Assembly: GCA_021787735.1 (NCBI GenBank)
Contig: JAJYLL010000008.1
Location: 1 to 64,000 of the forward strand
Source: Acidobacteriota bacterium
Lineage (GTDB): Bacteria > Acidobacteriota > Terriglobia > UBA7540
Direction: 5' to 3'
Length of the DNA: 64,000 nt
The notes under the pieces are model-generated. The model ran no database searches. It saw only the letters and a list, made by a program, of their open reading frames with translations, and was not told the DNA's origin. How positions within the stretch are numbered: position 1 is the first letter of the stretch; each line of letters opens with the position of its first letter. The position numbers and the translations under genes were made by a program. Shown in pieces: positions 26,149-35,464 of the stretch.

Positions 26149-28185
26149 CTAGTCCGAGACCCGGTACAAAGCCAGGACCTGGCCGGGAACAATGACAGAC
26201 CCATACAGATGATTCCACTCGCGGATCTGGGCGACCGTCACCTTGAAATGGTTTGCAATGTCCGTCAGCGTATCACCCCGGCGAATCCGGTAGTGGTAAA
26301 TAGAACGGTGATTCTTCCTGGCAGGGTGATTGGAAGCAACCTCTTTCGCATGACTCCCACCGCCGATTTTCAACACTCGGCCGGCAACAATCGAATGCCC
26401 ATTCAAATGATTCCAGCGGCAAAGGTCATCGACGCTTACATGGAAATGGCTGGCGACACCTCCGAGTGTGTCGCCTCTCTGAATACGGTAAATGCGGACG
26501 CCATTGCGAACTTCGGCTTTGTATTCGGTCCGACGCTCAGGCGTCTCGATTGCGTGCCCAAACACCTGCAGGGTTCTCCCGGCAACGATCACCGAACCCC
26601 GCAGATGGTTCCAACGGCGCAGGCTTGCAACACTCACATGAAAACGGTGGGCGATGGCGCCGAGCGTATCACCGCTCCGGATTCGGTAGCGGTAATAACG
26701 GCCCCTTCGATAGAGAGGTTCTCGCCCGGGCGGAAGAGGAAGGATCAGGTAGGTGCCGGCTTCCGGGTCATCGCCCGGGTCAAGATGATTGGCTTCCGCG
26801 AGGGCGATACGTGTCACCCGATACTTCTGCGCAATGGCAGCAAGAGTGTCGCCGTCCTCCACCTTTACGGCCCGCCACCAGATACGCTTTGCGGGAGGTA
26901 CTTCCGCAATGCGCTTCTCATACAGACCCTTGGTCCCATGAGGAAGGTTGAGAACGTAAGCGCTCTGGTTCAGCGGGGTAGCCCACGTCAAAAGACTCGG
27001 ATTGAGCCTCTCCAACTCTTTGACAGGCTGATCTAGAAGTTCGGCCACGAGCCGAAGGTCGGTCGGGACCGTGACAACAACTTGATCTGGATCCAGCGGA
27101 GCATCCGGCGGGACCTCGAACCCGTAAGCACCAGGGTCCTTGGCAATCAACGCCGTGGCAATGAAAATCGGAACATAGTTCTGGGTTTCCTGCGGTAAGG
27201 CATGTAATTCGCGGAGTTTCCAATAATTTGCATAACCTGTCCGCTCAATGGCACGCTGGACGTTCAACGGGCCGGCGTCGTAGGCGGCCATCGCAAGGTA
27301 CCAGTCCCCGAACTCTTTATAGAGGTCCCTCAGATGCCGGGCCGCGGCGTCCGTCGATTTTATCGGGTCTTCGCGCTGGTCCTCATACTGGTCGAGTACC
27401 AGTCCGTATTCCCGGGCGCGTGATGCCATGAACTGCCAGATGCCCGTTGCACCGGCTTTGGAAACAGCATGGGGGTTGAAACCGCTTTCCGCCGCCGCCA
27501 GGTAGATCAAGTCCCGCGGCAATCCGTACTTGCGGAGAACACCGGCGATCATTGGCCCGTACATTCCGACCCTCTTCAGAATATTCTCAATGTAGCCCTG
27601 CCCTCCATTTTGAAAGTACGTGAGGAAGCTCAGTACATAGTCGTTCGTAACCAGCGGAAGGTCTGAACGCACTGAAATCAATTCCTGCTCAGCCCGTTGT
27701 CTGACCCTGGGATCTACAGGGAAAGTGAGCTCTGCAAAAGATTCGATAGGCGGGGGCTCATAATCGTGCTGGCTCAAAGTGTCACCGTTGGCCGACGCTG
27801 AAGCCTCAAGCCCGTAAGTATTTTCGACAAGTTTGTTAAATTCTGCGCTAAGCCGGCTGTTGTTCTGGATGTCCTCCCCGGACTCCAGCAGCAGGCTGAG
27901 GGCACTATCAAAATCCTGTTTAGCCTGTTGCAGGTTCCCGGTGTGGTACTCTTTCATGCCTTCGCCGTAAACGGCGTCAACCTTCGCAATCAGGGCTCCG
28001 ACCGGGTCAGGAGCCACCTGCTTCACAGGGGTATTGGGAGGCACAGTCTTAGCGACAGGGAACTGGGCCGGAGGGGGGACATTCGAAACCGGAGGTGTAA
28101 CCGCAACTTTCTTGTTACCGGAACTGCACGAACCCAATGCAAGCACCACGGCCAAAATAAGAAAAACCAATCTGCTATTCTCCAA
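26149..28185 (-). CDS. mltD: Membrane-bound lytic murein transglycosylase D-like lipoprotein with four LysM repeats
   Basis: A 678-residue envelope enzyme that cleaves peptidoglycan glycan strands with formation of anhydro-muropeptides. The N-terminus is a lipoprotein signal with lipobox LGSC near residue 20. A TPR-like stretch and linker follow. The SLT domain (about 200-360) includes LIYLAAAESGFNPHAVSKAGATGIWQFM, whose Glu is the catalytic acid, and AMAAYDAGPLNVQRAI. The C-terminal third has four LysM modules, each with a (G/D)GDTL start and a WNHL-type middle; the last ends at the C-terminus. It starts with TTG 28185 behind AGGAAGGA. E. coli MltD has two LysM; four is on the high side. Confidence 0.92.
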   Translation of the reverse strand: MENSRLVFLILAVVLALGSCSSGNKKVAVTPPVSNVPPPAQFPVAKTVPPNTPVKQVAPDPVGALIAKVDAVYGEGMKEYHTGNLQQAKQDFDSALSLLLESGEDIQNNSRLSAEFNKLVENTYGLEASASANGDTLSQHDYEPPPIESFAELTFPVDPRVRQRAEQELISVRSDLPLVTNDYVLSFLTYFQNGGQGYIENILKRVGMYGPMIAGVLRKYGLPRDLIYLAAAESGFNPHAVSKAGATGIWQFMASRAREYGLVLDQYEDQREDPIKSTDAAARHLRDLYKEFGDWYLAMAAYDAGPLNVQRAIERTGYANYWKLRELHALPQETQNYVPIFIATALIAKDPGAYGFEVPPDAPLDPDQVVVTVPTDLRLVAELLDQPVKELERLNPSLLTWATPLNQSAYVLNLPHGTKGLYEKRIAEVPPAKRIWWRAVKVEDGDTLAAIAQKYRVTRIALAEANHLDPGDDPEAGTYLILPLPPGREPLYRRGRYYRYRIRSGDTLGAIAHRFHVSVASLRRWNHLRGSVIVAGRTLQVFGHAIETPERRTEYKAEVRNGVRIYRIQRGDTLGGVASHFHVSVDDLCRWNHLNGHSIVAGRVLKIGGGSHAKEVASNHPARKNHRSIYHYRIRRGDTLTDIANHFKVTVAQIREWNHLYGSVIVPGQVLALYRVSD

Positions 28186-28246
28186 CGTTTCCTTCCTCTC
28201 AGGCCATTCTCTTGTCTCCCAACCGCCTGGGAAACAACATAGGCAA

Positions 28247-28276
28247 ATTTTACGTAGGCTCCCCTTGCGAGGTCAA
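28247..28276 (-). promoter_or_regulatory. Predicted promoter of the MltD-like gene
   Basis: Minus strand: TTGACC (28276-28271), 18-base spacer, TAAAAT (28252-28247); the start codon is about 60 bases downstream. Confidence 0.5.
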
Positions 28277-28393
28277 CCCAAAAGCCGCTATGACCACAGA
28301 ATAGTATTGCCTCTTGAGCAAGCAGGGTGGGCGAGCGGAGAGTCACGTTGGTGCTAACCAGAGCGAAGCTGGTCGGTCACACTGCGGTTCGGT

Positions 28394-28399
28394 TATAAT
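28394..28399 (+). promoter_or_regulatory. Perfect -10 box upstream of the ABC exporter operon
   Basis: TATAAT at 28394-28399, 65 bases before the first ABC start codon. No good -35 at 16-18 bases, so the promoter is only partly supported. Confidence 0.3.
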
Positions 28400-28464
28400 C
28401 AAAGGTTATTGGGGCGACACAACGCCTACTGTCTGATTTCTGCTGCCATCAAACATAGGTATAC

Positions 28465-30210
28465 ATGCGAAACCCTCTTCGACCCCTGTTCCCGTATCTG
28501 GCTAAATACAAGAAGGGTTATGTGGTTGGCTTCGCCGCGCTCATCATCACCCAGCTTGTTGGCGTCACCATTCCCCTGGTGATCAAAGAAGCGTTTGATG
28601 CCTTGACGCGAGGCGTCACCTCGCAAAGGCTCGCTTTTCTTGCCTTGCTCCTCCTGGGTATCGCACTGACGAAAGCGTTTTTTCAGTTTTGGATGCGCTG
28701 GATACTGATCGGGATTTCGCGTGATGTTGAGTACGACCTCCGCAACGACCTCTTCAAACACCTCATGCGCCAGGACACCCGTTATTACAACGAACATCGT
28801 ACCGGCGACCTGATGGCGAAGCTGACCAACGATTTGACCGCTGTCCGAAATATTGTGGGGCCGGGCATCATGTACTCGGCTAACACCGTGGTCACCGGAA
28901 TCGTTACGATCGCCCTGATGGCCCACCTGGACTTGCACCTGACGCTGCTGGCACTGGCGCCTCTGCCACTGGCTTCGATTGCAGTCAAGTTCTTCGGACA
29001 ACGGATCCATGAGAGCTTTGAGAAAATTCAGGCAATGTATTCGGAACTCACCGAAAAGGTGCGCGAAAACCTGGCTGGTGTCCGGTTGGTACGGTCCTTT
29101 CGCCAAGAAGATCCCGAGATGCGTCAGTTCGACCGCATGAACCAGATCTACGTGGAAAAGAACAAACGGCTGATCTGGATCACAAGCTTTCTGTGGCCTG
29201 CCCTGGCGTTGCTTTTCGCAATTTCCTTTCTGCTGATTCTGGTGGTCGGCGGAGAGCATGTGCTGTCTGGCAAGATAACTATTGGAACTTTCGCTGCGCT
29301 CAACATCTATCTCATGAACCTGATCTGGCCAATCGTCGCGCTTGGGTGGGTGACGAATATTATCCAGCGCGGTCTTGCTTCGATGGGGCGATTATGGACT
29401 ATCTTCGCTGTTCAACCTGCCATTAATGACCGACTGGCCCCTGAACATCCTATCCAAGAGCTTAATGGCGAAATCGAGTTCCGTAACCTCACGTTCGCCT
29501 ACAACGGATTCCCGATTCTCAAAGACATTAACCTGCATATTCCGGCCGGAAAGACCTTTGCCATCGTGGGGGCAACCGGGTCCGGCAAGACAACCCTTGC
29601 GGCGCTGGTGCCCCGCCTGTTTGACGCACCGGAGGGAGCAGTCCTCGTGGATGGAGTTCCGGTGCGCCATGTACCGCTCAGGACTTTGCGGTCGAACATC
29701 GGGTTTGTCCCGCAAGAAACATTTCTGTTCAGCGATTCAATCCGGGAAAACATCCGGTTTGGAGTACCCGGTTCTTCCGATAGCGAAGTGGAACACGCCG
29801 CCGAGGTTTCCAACATCCTGCCGGAGATTCTGAGTTTCCCCAAAGGGTTTGAATCTATGGTGGGAGAACGCGGACTGACGCTCTCCGGTGGCCAGAAGCA
29901 GCGAGTGGCCATCTCACGGGCGATCATTCGCAACCCGCGCATTCTGATCCTTGATGACGCGCTCTCGAGCGTTGATACTTACACGGAGGAAAAGATACTG
30001 CGGCACCTGACCGAAGTGATGGCCGGAAGAACGACAATACTGATCTCGCATCGTGTCTCGACCATTCGCAATGCCGACGAGATTGTCGTCCTCCACGGGG
30101 GAACGATTGTGGAACGTGGCTCGCATGAAGAATTGCTGGCGATGGACGGCCATTACGCGGAACTGTACAACAAACAATTAATCGAAGAATCACTTGAAAA
30201 GGAAATCTGA
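28465..30210 (+). CDS. ABC exporter half-transporter, degenerate ATP site (heterodimer subunit 1)
   Basis: A 581-residue type IV ABC exporter: six membrane helices (about residues 15-310) and a nucleotide-binding domain (about 340-581). Walker A GATGSGKTT starts at residue 369, and the signature LSGGQKQR is canonical. In Walker B the sequence is LILDDALSSVD: the residue after the conserved Asp (about 498) is Asp instead of the catalytic Glu. This is the mark of the degenerate-site subunit of heterodimeric exporters such as TM287 and BmrC. The partner follows 12 bases later and carries the complementary change. Likely exports a lipid or amphipathic drug; proximity to lpxB suggests lipid A or a related lipid (inference). 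Confidence 0.93.
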   Translation: MRNPLRPLFPYLAKYKKGYVVGFAALIITQLVGVTIPLVIKEAFDALTRGVTSQRLAFLALLLLGIALTKAFFQFWMRWILIGISRDVEYDLRNDLFKHLMRQDTRYYNEHRTGDLMAKLTNDLTAVRNIVGPGIMYSANTVVTGIVTIALMAHLDLHLTLLALAPLPLASIAVKFFGQRIHESFEKIQAMYSELTEKVRENLAGVRLVRSFRQEDPEMRQFDRMNQIYVEKNKRLIWITSFLWPALALLFAISFLLILVVGGEHVLSGKITIGTFAALNIYLMNLIWPIVALGWVTNIIQRGLASMGRLWTIFAVQPAINDRLAPEHPIQELNGEIEFRNLTFAYNGFPILKDINLHIPAGKTFAIVGATGSGKTTLAALVPRLFDAPEGAVLVDGVPVRHVPLRTLRSNIGFVPQETFLFSDSIRENIRFGVPGSSDSEVEHAAEVSNILPEILSFPKGFESMVGERGLTLSGGQKQRVAISRAIIRNPRILILDDALSSVDTYTEEKILRHLTEVMAGRTTILISHRVSTIRNADEIVVLHGGTIVERGSHEELLAMDGHYAELYNKQLIEESLEKEI

Positions 30211-30222
30211 ATAGGCAATCTG

Positions 30223-32082
30223 ATGGCGGACAGTCTTCACGAAGAAGAAGTTCTCGGGAAAGCGTATGACGCGCACCTGATGCGGCGGCTTCTGGCCTAC
30301 CTGCGTCCCTACCGGCAGGTGGTGTTTTTTGCGTTGATTGCCATCTTTTTGTACGGCTTGCTGCAGGCGGTACCCCCCTATCTGATGGGATTGGAAATCG
30401 ACCGCTATCTCGACCCCACGAAAAGACATCAAATTCCGCAGGGTCTGCTGCATTTCCTCAGCGCGAATCCCCGTACCGGCATCCTTCAAATCGCATTTGC
30501 CATCTTTCTGCCGACTGTTCTGCTGACTTTTATCCTGCAATTTGCCCAGACTTTCGCCATGCAACTGGTTGGCCAGAAGGTCATGTACGATCTGCGCAAG
30601 CAGGTTTTCGAGCATCTACAGCGTTTGCAGATGAGCTATTTTGACCGCAATCCCGTGGGTAGGCTGGTCACTCGAGTAACCACAGACATCGACGTTCTCA
30701 ACGATATGTTCGCCTCCGGCGTGGTGGCCGTCTTTGGCGATTTCTTCACGCTGGTCAGCATCATGGTGGTTATGCTGAAGCTCGATTGGAGACTCGCGCT
30801 GCTCACCTTTGCCGTCCTGCCCCTGATCATTTTGGCCACGGCCCTTTTCCGGAAAGCGGTAAGGGAATCCTACCGCCGGATCCGGCTTGCTATCGCCCGC
30901 ATCAACTCCTACCTTCAGGAACACATCACAGGTATGTCTGTGCTGCAACTCTTCAATCGCGAAGAGAGGAGCTATGAAGAATTCCAAAAGATCAATGGCG
31001 CATACCTGAAAGCTTATAAAGACTCCATCCTGGCCTACGGACTGTTTTACCCCACGGTTGAGTTCCTTGGTGTCCTGGCCATCGTCATCATCCTGTACAA
31101 GGGTGGCGACATGATCATGGGCGGAACGCTGACCGTCGGGACGGCCATCGCCTTCATCCAGTATTCGCAACGTTTCTTCCGGCCGATCCAGGACCTCAGC
31201 GACAAATACAACATTCTTCAGTCCGCAATGGCCAGCTCCGAACGGATCTTCAAGGTTCTGGACACTCCAGTGTTGATTTCCGACCCCGCCAGACCCCAAA
31301 AGCCCGCAGCGCCTCGCGGCCCGGTAGAATTTCGCAACGTCGGGTTTGCCTACCGGGACAATCACCGCGTGCTGGAAAACGTCTCTTTTACGATCGAGCC
31401 TGGAGAGACCGTCGCGGTGGTGGGCCACACGGGCGCGGGCAAGACAACCCTGACCAACCTCTTGCTGCGTTTTTACGACGTCCAGGAAGGCAGCATCCTG
31501 TTCGACGGGGTGGACATTCGCGAACTCAGTCTGCACGAGCTTCGCAGCAATTTTGGAATTGTATTGCAGGACCCGTTTCTCTTCTCCGGCACGATTACCA
31601 GCAACATCCGGCTGGGGACCGAGGGCATCTCCGATGAGCAAGTCCGCGACGCAGCCCGTCGCGTCAACATGCTAGATTTCATCGAAAGTCTCCCCGGCGG
31701 TTTCGAAGAGCCAGTCAGGGAGCGCGGGGCCACGCTCTCATCGGGTCAGAAGCAACTGCTCTCCTTCGCACGGGCGCTGGCACACGACCCGAAAATCCTG
31801 ATTCTGGACGAGGCGACCTCAAGCGTTGACCCCGAAACCGAACACATGATCCGCGAGGGGTTGAAGCGACTGCTTGAAAACCGCACTTCGCTCGTTATCG
31901 CGCACCGCCTGTCGACCATCCAGAATGCTTCAAAGATTATCGTGATGCACAAAGGGCGCGTTCGCGAAGTCGGGACTCATCAGGAGTTACTGCGTTTGAA
32001 AGGAATTTATTTCAAGCTTTATCAGCTCCAATACAAGGACCAGGAACTCCTGGCTCCTGCCGAACCGGCACCCGGATCATGA
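30223..32082 (+). CDS. ABC exporter half-transporter, intact Walker B with altered signature (heterodimer subunit 2)
   Basis: A 619-residue membrane-plus-ATPase half-transporter. Six helices lie in about residues 20-330. Walker A is GHTGAGKTT, Walker B ILILDEATSSVD with the catalytic Glu near residue 530. Its signature is LSSGQKQ rather than LSGGQ. In a heterodimer this altered signature faces the degenerate Walker site of subunit 1, giving one consensus and one degenerate ATP site, the TM287/288 arrangement. It resembles YheH/BmrD. Its stop overlaps the lpxB start by four bases (ATGA), so the two are translationally coupled. Confidence 0.94.
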   Translation: MADSLHEEEVLGKAYDAHLMRRLLAYLRPYRQVVFFALIAIFLYGLLQAVPPYLMGLEIDRYLDPTKRHQIPQGLLHFLSANPRTGILQIAFAIFLPTVLLTFILQFAQTFAMQLVGQKVMYDLRKQVFEHLQRLQMSYFDRNPVGRLVTRVTTDIDVLNDMFASGVVAVFGDFFTLVSIMVVMLKLDWRLALLTFAVLPLIILATALFRKAVRESYRRIRLAIARINSYLQEHITGMSVLQLFNREERSYEEFQKINGAYLKAYKDSILAYGLFYPTVEFLGVLAIVIILYKGGDMIMGGTLTVGTAIAFIQYSQRFFRPIQDLSDKYNILQSAMASSERIFKVLDTPVLISDPARPQKPAAPRGPVEFRNVGFAYRDNHRVLENVSFTIEPGETVAVVGHTGAGKTTLTNLLLRFYDVQEGSILFDGVDIRELSLHELRSNFGIVLQDPFLFSGTITSNIRLGTEGISDEQVRDAARRVNMLDFIESLPGGFEEPVRERGATLSSGQKQLLSFARALAHDPKILILDEATSSVDPETEHMIREGLKRLLENRTSLVIAHRLSTIQNASKIIVMHKGRVREVGTHQELLRLKGIYFKLYQLQYKDQELLAPAEPAPGS

Positions 32083-33236
32083 CCAGAAACTGTTTCTTGA
32101 TAGTTGCCGGAGAACGTTCCGGTGACATGTATGGAGGGGAACTGGCCCAGGCGCTTAAGGCCAGAATCGCGGGCGCCGGGGTGTTCGGCTGCGGCGGTGA
32201 GGCCATGCGCTCGGCCGGCGTTGAGACCGTAGTCGATATCCATCAGGTCGCTCTCATCGGAATCTCCGAGGTCGTATCCGGCCTGCCGAGGGCCTACCAC
32301 GCAATGCAGAGCCTAGTGGCAGATGCAGCCAGGAGAAAGCCGGCGGCCGCAATCCTGATTGATTCTCCATCACTCAACCTGCGGCTGGCAGAACGTTTGA
32401 AAAAGCACAACATTCCCGTCATCTATTTTGTCAGCCCCCAGATCTGGGCCTGGAAAAAATGGAGGATCAAAAAGATCAAAGCCTGTGTTGACCTGATGCT
32501 CTGCCTTTTCGATTTCGAAACCGAAATCTACCAGAAAGCAGGAGTTCCCGTGCAGTGCGTAGGCCATCCGCTGGTGGATATGGCAACCCCAAGCCAGACC
32601 CGTGAGGAATTCTTCAAGTCCGCCCACCTTGATCTCAATACTCCCACGGTGGCACTACTGCCCGGCAGCCGTAGAACAGAGGTGAAGTTCAATCTCCCGA
32701 CAATGCTGGAGGCCGCAGATCAGGTGGCAAAGTCTCGCAACGTCCAATTTGCCGTCGCATGCGCCCCCACTATTGATCCCCAGTGGCTTGAATCGATCAC
32801 AGCCCACGGTTACACGGGCAAAGCACCCCTGCACGTTCTTAGCAACGCGACACGCGAAGCCCTGCGATACGCAAACGCCGCCGTTGTCGCCAGCGGAACA
32901 GCCACGATTGAGGCGGCACTGCAGGAATGCCCAATGGTTGTTGTTTACCGGGTCTCCGCCTTCACTGCAATGTGCGCAAGAATTCTGATCAACGTTCCCT
33001 TCTACAGCATGGTGAACCTGCTGGCCGGCCGCATGGCAGTCCCGGAACTTATCCAGAACGACTTCACGGCCGACCGACTGGCATCCCAGTTGCAATATTT
33101 GATGGATGATGGGGCAGCCCGGAGCAAGATGGTCGAGGAACTGCAACACGTCCGGCTGCGGCTCGGCAAGGGAGGCGCAATTGGCCGTGCCGCGGATGCC
33201 ATAAGCCGTCACCTTAAAGGGTCAAGGCATCCCTGA
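32079..33236 (+). CDS. lpxB: Lipid-A-disaccharide synthase
   Basis: LpxB joins UDP-2,3-diacylglucosamine and lipid X to form lipid A disaccharide on the inner face of the inner membrane. The 385-residue product has VAGERSGDMYGGELAQAL at the N-terminus, VDIHQVALIGISEVVSGLP, IYFVSPQIWAWKKWRIKKI, VQCVGHPLVD, VALLPGSRRTEVKFNLP and ASGTATIEAALQECPMVVVYR, all family blocks. Its presence implies a lipid A outer membrane. Unlike the common lpxD-fabZ-lpxA-lpxB order, it is coupled here to a heterodimeric ABC exporter. Confidence 0.96.
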   Translation: MTRNCFLIVAGERSGDMYGGELAQALKARIAGAGVFGCGGEAMRSAGVETVVDIHQVALIGISEVVSGLPRAYHAMQSLVADAARRKPAAAILIDSPSLNLRLAERLKKHNIPVIYFVSPQIWAWKKWRIKKIKACVDLMLCLFDFETEIYQKAGVPVQCVGHPLVDMATPSQTREEFFKSAHLDLNTPTVALLPGSRRTEVKFNLPTMLEAADQVAKSRNVQFAVACAPTIDPQWLESITAHGYTGKAPLHVLSNATREALRYANAAVVASGTATIEAALQECPMVVVYRVSAFTAMCARILINVPFYSMVNLLAGRMAVPELIQNDFTADRLASQLQYLMDDGAARSKMVEELQHVRLRLGKGGAIGRAADAISRHLKGSRHP

Positions 33237-33260
33237 AGGGCGGTGGGAGCATCATTGAGA

Positions 33261-33441
33261 TTAGGGTGCGTTGACTCCGGGGCAATCAAAGTGTAGTTTT
33301 TCTCGGACAACCGTTCCATCGCCCCGCTGGGAAATGTATCATCAAAATGCAATGCGTTTTCATTTGAAAGGCTTGAGACCTCTATGACACTTGCCGCATT
33401 ATTTCGCCGATCCACGGGCACATTGAGACAACGCACCCTAA
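33261..33441. repeat. 13-bp perfect inverted repeat spanning the promoter and start codon of the M1-like gene
   Basis: TTAGGGTGCGTTG (33261-33273) is repeated inverted as CAACGCACCCTAA (33429-33441), 155 bases apart. Each arm is directly preceded by CATTGAGA (33253-33260 and 33421-33428). The left arm overlaps the -35 box; the right arm lies within codons 16-20 of the gene. Confidence 0.6.
33271..33299 (+). promoter_or_regulatory. Predicted promoter of the M1-like gene
   Basis: TTGACT (33271-33276), 17-base spacer, TAGTTT (33294-33299), 85 bases before ATG 33384. It lies between the two inverted-repeat arms. Confidence 0.4.
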
Positions 33442-35411
33442 ACGCCTGCCGCCCGAAAGCGGTGTTCCTGCTGGCATTCTTATTTCTATGCGGTTTCCCG
33501 AGCGTTCTTGCGGCTGATCCGGCTCAGTTCGTGGTTACAAAGTACAATCTGACCGTGCAGTTGTTCCCAACCACACATATCCTTGACGGTACCGCCAAGG
33601 TTGATTTCGTACCGCAAACCAGCATCAGCCAGCTCAACTTTGAACTGAACAGCGCCTTGCGGGTTCAGAAGGTAGTGGACTCGACGGGAGCAAGCGTCCC
33701 CTTCCAGCAGAACGGATTGAGCCTTCAGGTCAGTCTTTCGAACCCTGTCACACAAGGACAAGCTTCATCCATCACCGTTAGTTACAAGGGAGGTCTAGGG
33801 ACAGCAGAAGGAAGCCCCGTCGAGGGGCTAAAGCTCTCATATGTGGGCCCAGAAGGCTCTTACTTGCTCTACCCCGGGCGTTGGTTCCCGGTAGTCAGCC
33901 CGGGCTACCAGCGGTTTACGGCAGCGTTGCACGTCACCGTCCCCACCGGCGAAACGGTCATTGCATCTGGAGCACCGTTGCCGCCCGTGAACCAGGGCGA
34001 GAACACGACCTACTCATTCCAGTTCGATCAGTCATCTTTCCCCGGCACCTTTTATGCAGGCGAATACTCGATGCAGCATGAGAGCGCTTTTGGAGCCAAC
34101 GTCTACCTCTTCCTGAAAAAGGGCCATGAGAATTACGCGGCGGATTATGGAGCGACGGCAGCAAAAATCCTGAGCTTTTTCTCCAGCAAGTTCGGATCAC
34201 TTCCGAATGGCAATCTGGCCATCGTCGAGATTGCAAACGACACTGTGGGCGGTTATTCCTCGCCCGGCATTGTCGCTCTTGCCTCACGGGGATTTTCCGA
34301 GCCCGTGAATGAACAACTCCTGGCGCATGAAATCTCGCGCCAATGGTGGCGATGTTATGTCAGCCCCGCAACACCGGATGACGCCTTTCTCGACGACGGG
34401 ATTTCACTCTATTCGGCGGCACTCTACATCCAGCAATCACAGGGTGAGACAGCGTTTGAGAACCTGATGCACAGCACCGCTATCGGGGCCCTCACCCACG
34501 AAGAGACTGCCCCTATCAGCCAGGCGGGATCACTTCAGCCTTTTACCCCACAATATGAATCCATTGTTGCGCAAAAGGGCGCGATGGTTTTCCACATGTT
34601 GCGATGGGTTATCGGCGACGCCGCGTTTACCAAAACCCTCCAGGATGTAGTTCAGCAGTACGCGTGGAAATCCATCACGACATTGGAATTTGAGAAAGCC
34701 GCTGAGCAGGCCAGCAATGATAAATTGACGTACTTTTTTGCCCAATGGGTCAGTTCCACCGGCGTGCCGCAGTTCAAAGATTCCTGGGCCATTTACCGCG
34801 TCGGGAACCACTACCAGGTGGTGGGCAAAATCCAGCAGGACCTCGATATCTTCCGGATGCCAGTGGAGGTTCGAGTGAATTCCGAGGGCCGCAGACCGAT
34901 CAATGAACGCGTCGAGATGGTTGGCACCACGGCCGACTTTACGGTCAACACCGTCACCAGACCAACCCATGTGGAGATCGATCCGGGCAGCCACATCCTG
35001 AAGATGACCGACAAGATTCGTACCGAAGTCGAAATCGCCCGTGGCGACCAACTTGTTGCCGAACAGGCCTATCTGGAAGCAGTGAAGCAGTATCAGAAAG
35101 TTGTGGAACAGAACAGGAACGATTCACTCGCCCACTTCCGCCTGGGACAGATCTATTTTCGGCTTCACAATTACAACGCTGCAGCGGAGGAAATGCGGTC
35201 TGCTCTTGACGGAAACCTTCAGCCTAAGTGGATTGAAGTTTGGGCCCATTTGATCCTGGGCGAGATTTTTGACGCCACCGGCCAGCGCGACCGGGCCCTG
35301 AACGAGTATCAGCGGGCCTTGCAGACAAAGGACAATACTCAGGGCGCAATGGACCTGGCCGAGCAGTACATCAAGAAACCATACTCCGATCAGAGCCGCT
35401 CGATCGGGTAA
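33384..35411 (+). CDS. Secreted M1-aminopeptidase-like protein with TPR tail, probably catalytically dead
   Basis: A 675-residue exported protein. After a signal sequence (AVFLLAFLFLCGFPSVLA, about residues 26-43) it follows the gluzincin M1 layout: an N-terminal beta domain, then the catalytic region. The zinc motif, normally HExxH, reads HEISRQWW (residues 315-322): His315 and Glu316 remain but the second His is Arg319. The downstream zinc ligand region is LDDGISLYSA where active enzymes have a Glu (NEG). The usual GxMEN motif is VGGYSSPG. So zinc binding and peptidase activity are unlikely. The C-terminal 120 residues contain TPR units (YLEAVKQYQKVVEQN, YNAAAEEMRSALD, DRALNEYQRALQ). Likely a binding or scaffold protein (inference). 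Confidence 0.85.
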   Translation: MTLAALFRRSTGTLRQRTLNACRPKAVFLLAFLFLCGFPSVLAADPAQFVVTKYNLTVQLFPTTHILDGTAKVDFVPQTSISQLNFELNSALRVQKVVDSTGASVPFQQNGLSLQVSLSNPVTQGQASSITVSYKGGLGTAEGSPVEGLKLSYVGPEGSYLLYPGRWFPVVSPGYQRFTAALHVTVPTGETVIASGAPLPPVNQGENTTYSFQFDQSSFPGTFYAGEYSMQHESAFGANVYLFLKKGHENYAADYGATAAKILSFFSSKFGSLPNGNLAIVEIANDTVGGYSSPGIVALASRGFSEPVNEQLLAHEISRQWWRCYVSPATPDDAFLDDGISLYSAALYIQQSQGETAFENLMHSTAIGALTHEETAPISQAGSLQPFTPQYESIVAQKGAMVFHMLRWVIGDAAFTKTLQDVVQQYAWKSITTLEFEKAAEQASNDKLTYFFAQWVSSTGVPQFKDSWAIYRVGNHYQVVGKIQQDLDIFRMPVEVRVNSEGRRPINERVEMVGTTADFTVNTVTRPTHVEIDPGSHILKMTDKIRTEVEIARGDQLVAEQAYLEAVKQYQKVVEQNRNDSLAHFRLGQIYFRLHNYNAAAEEMRSALDGNLQPKWIEVWAHLILGEIFDATGQRDRALNEYQRALQTKDNTQGAMDLAEQYIKKPYSDQSRSIG

Positions 35412-35464
35412 GGCGCAGCTAAACTCTCGACCGTGGCGAGACCTTTTCAAGCCTTCGCAGCGTT

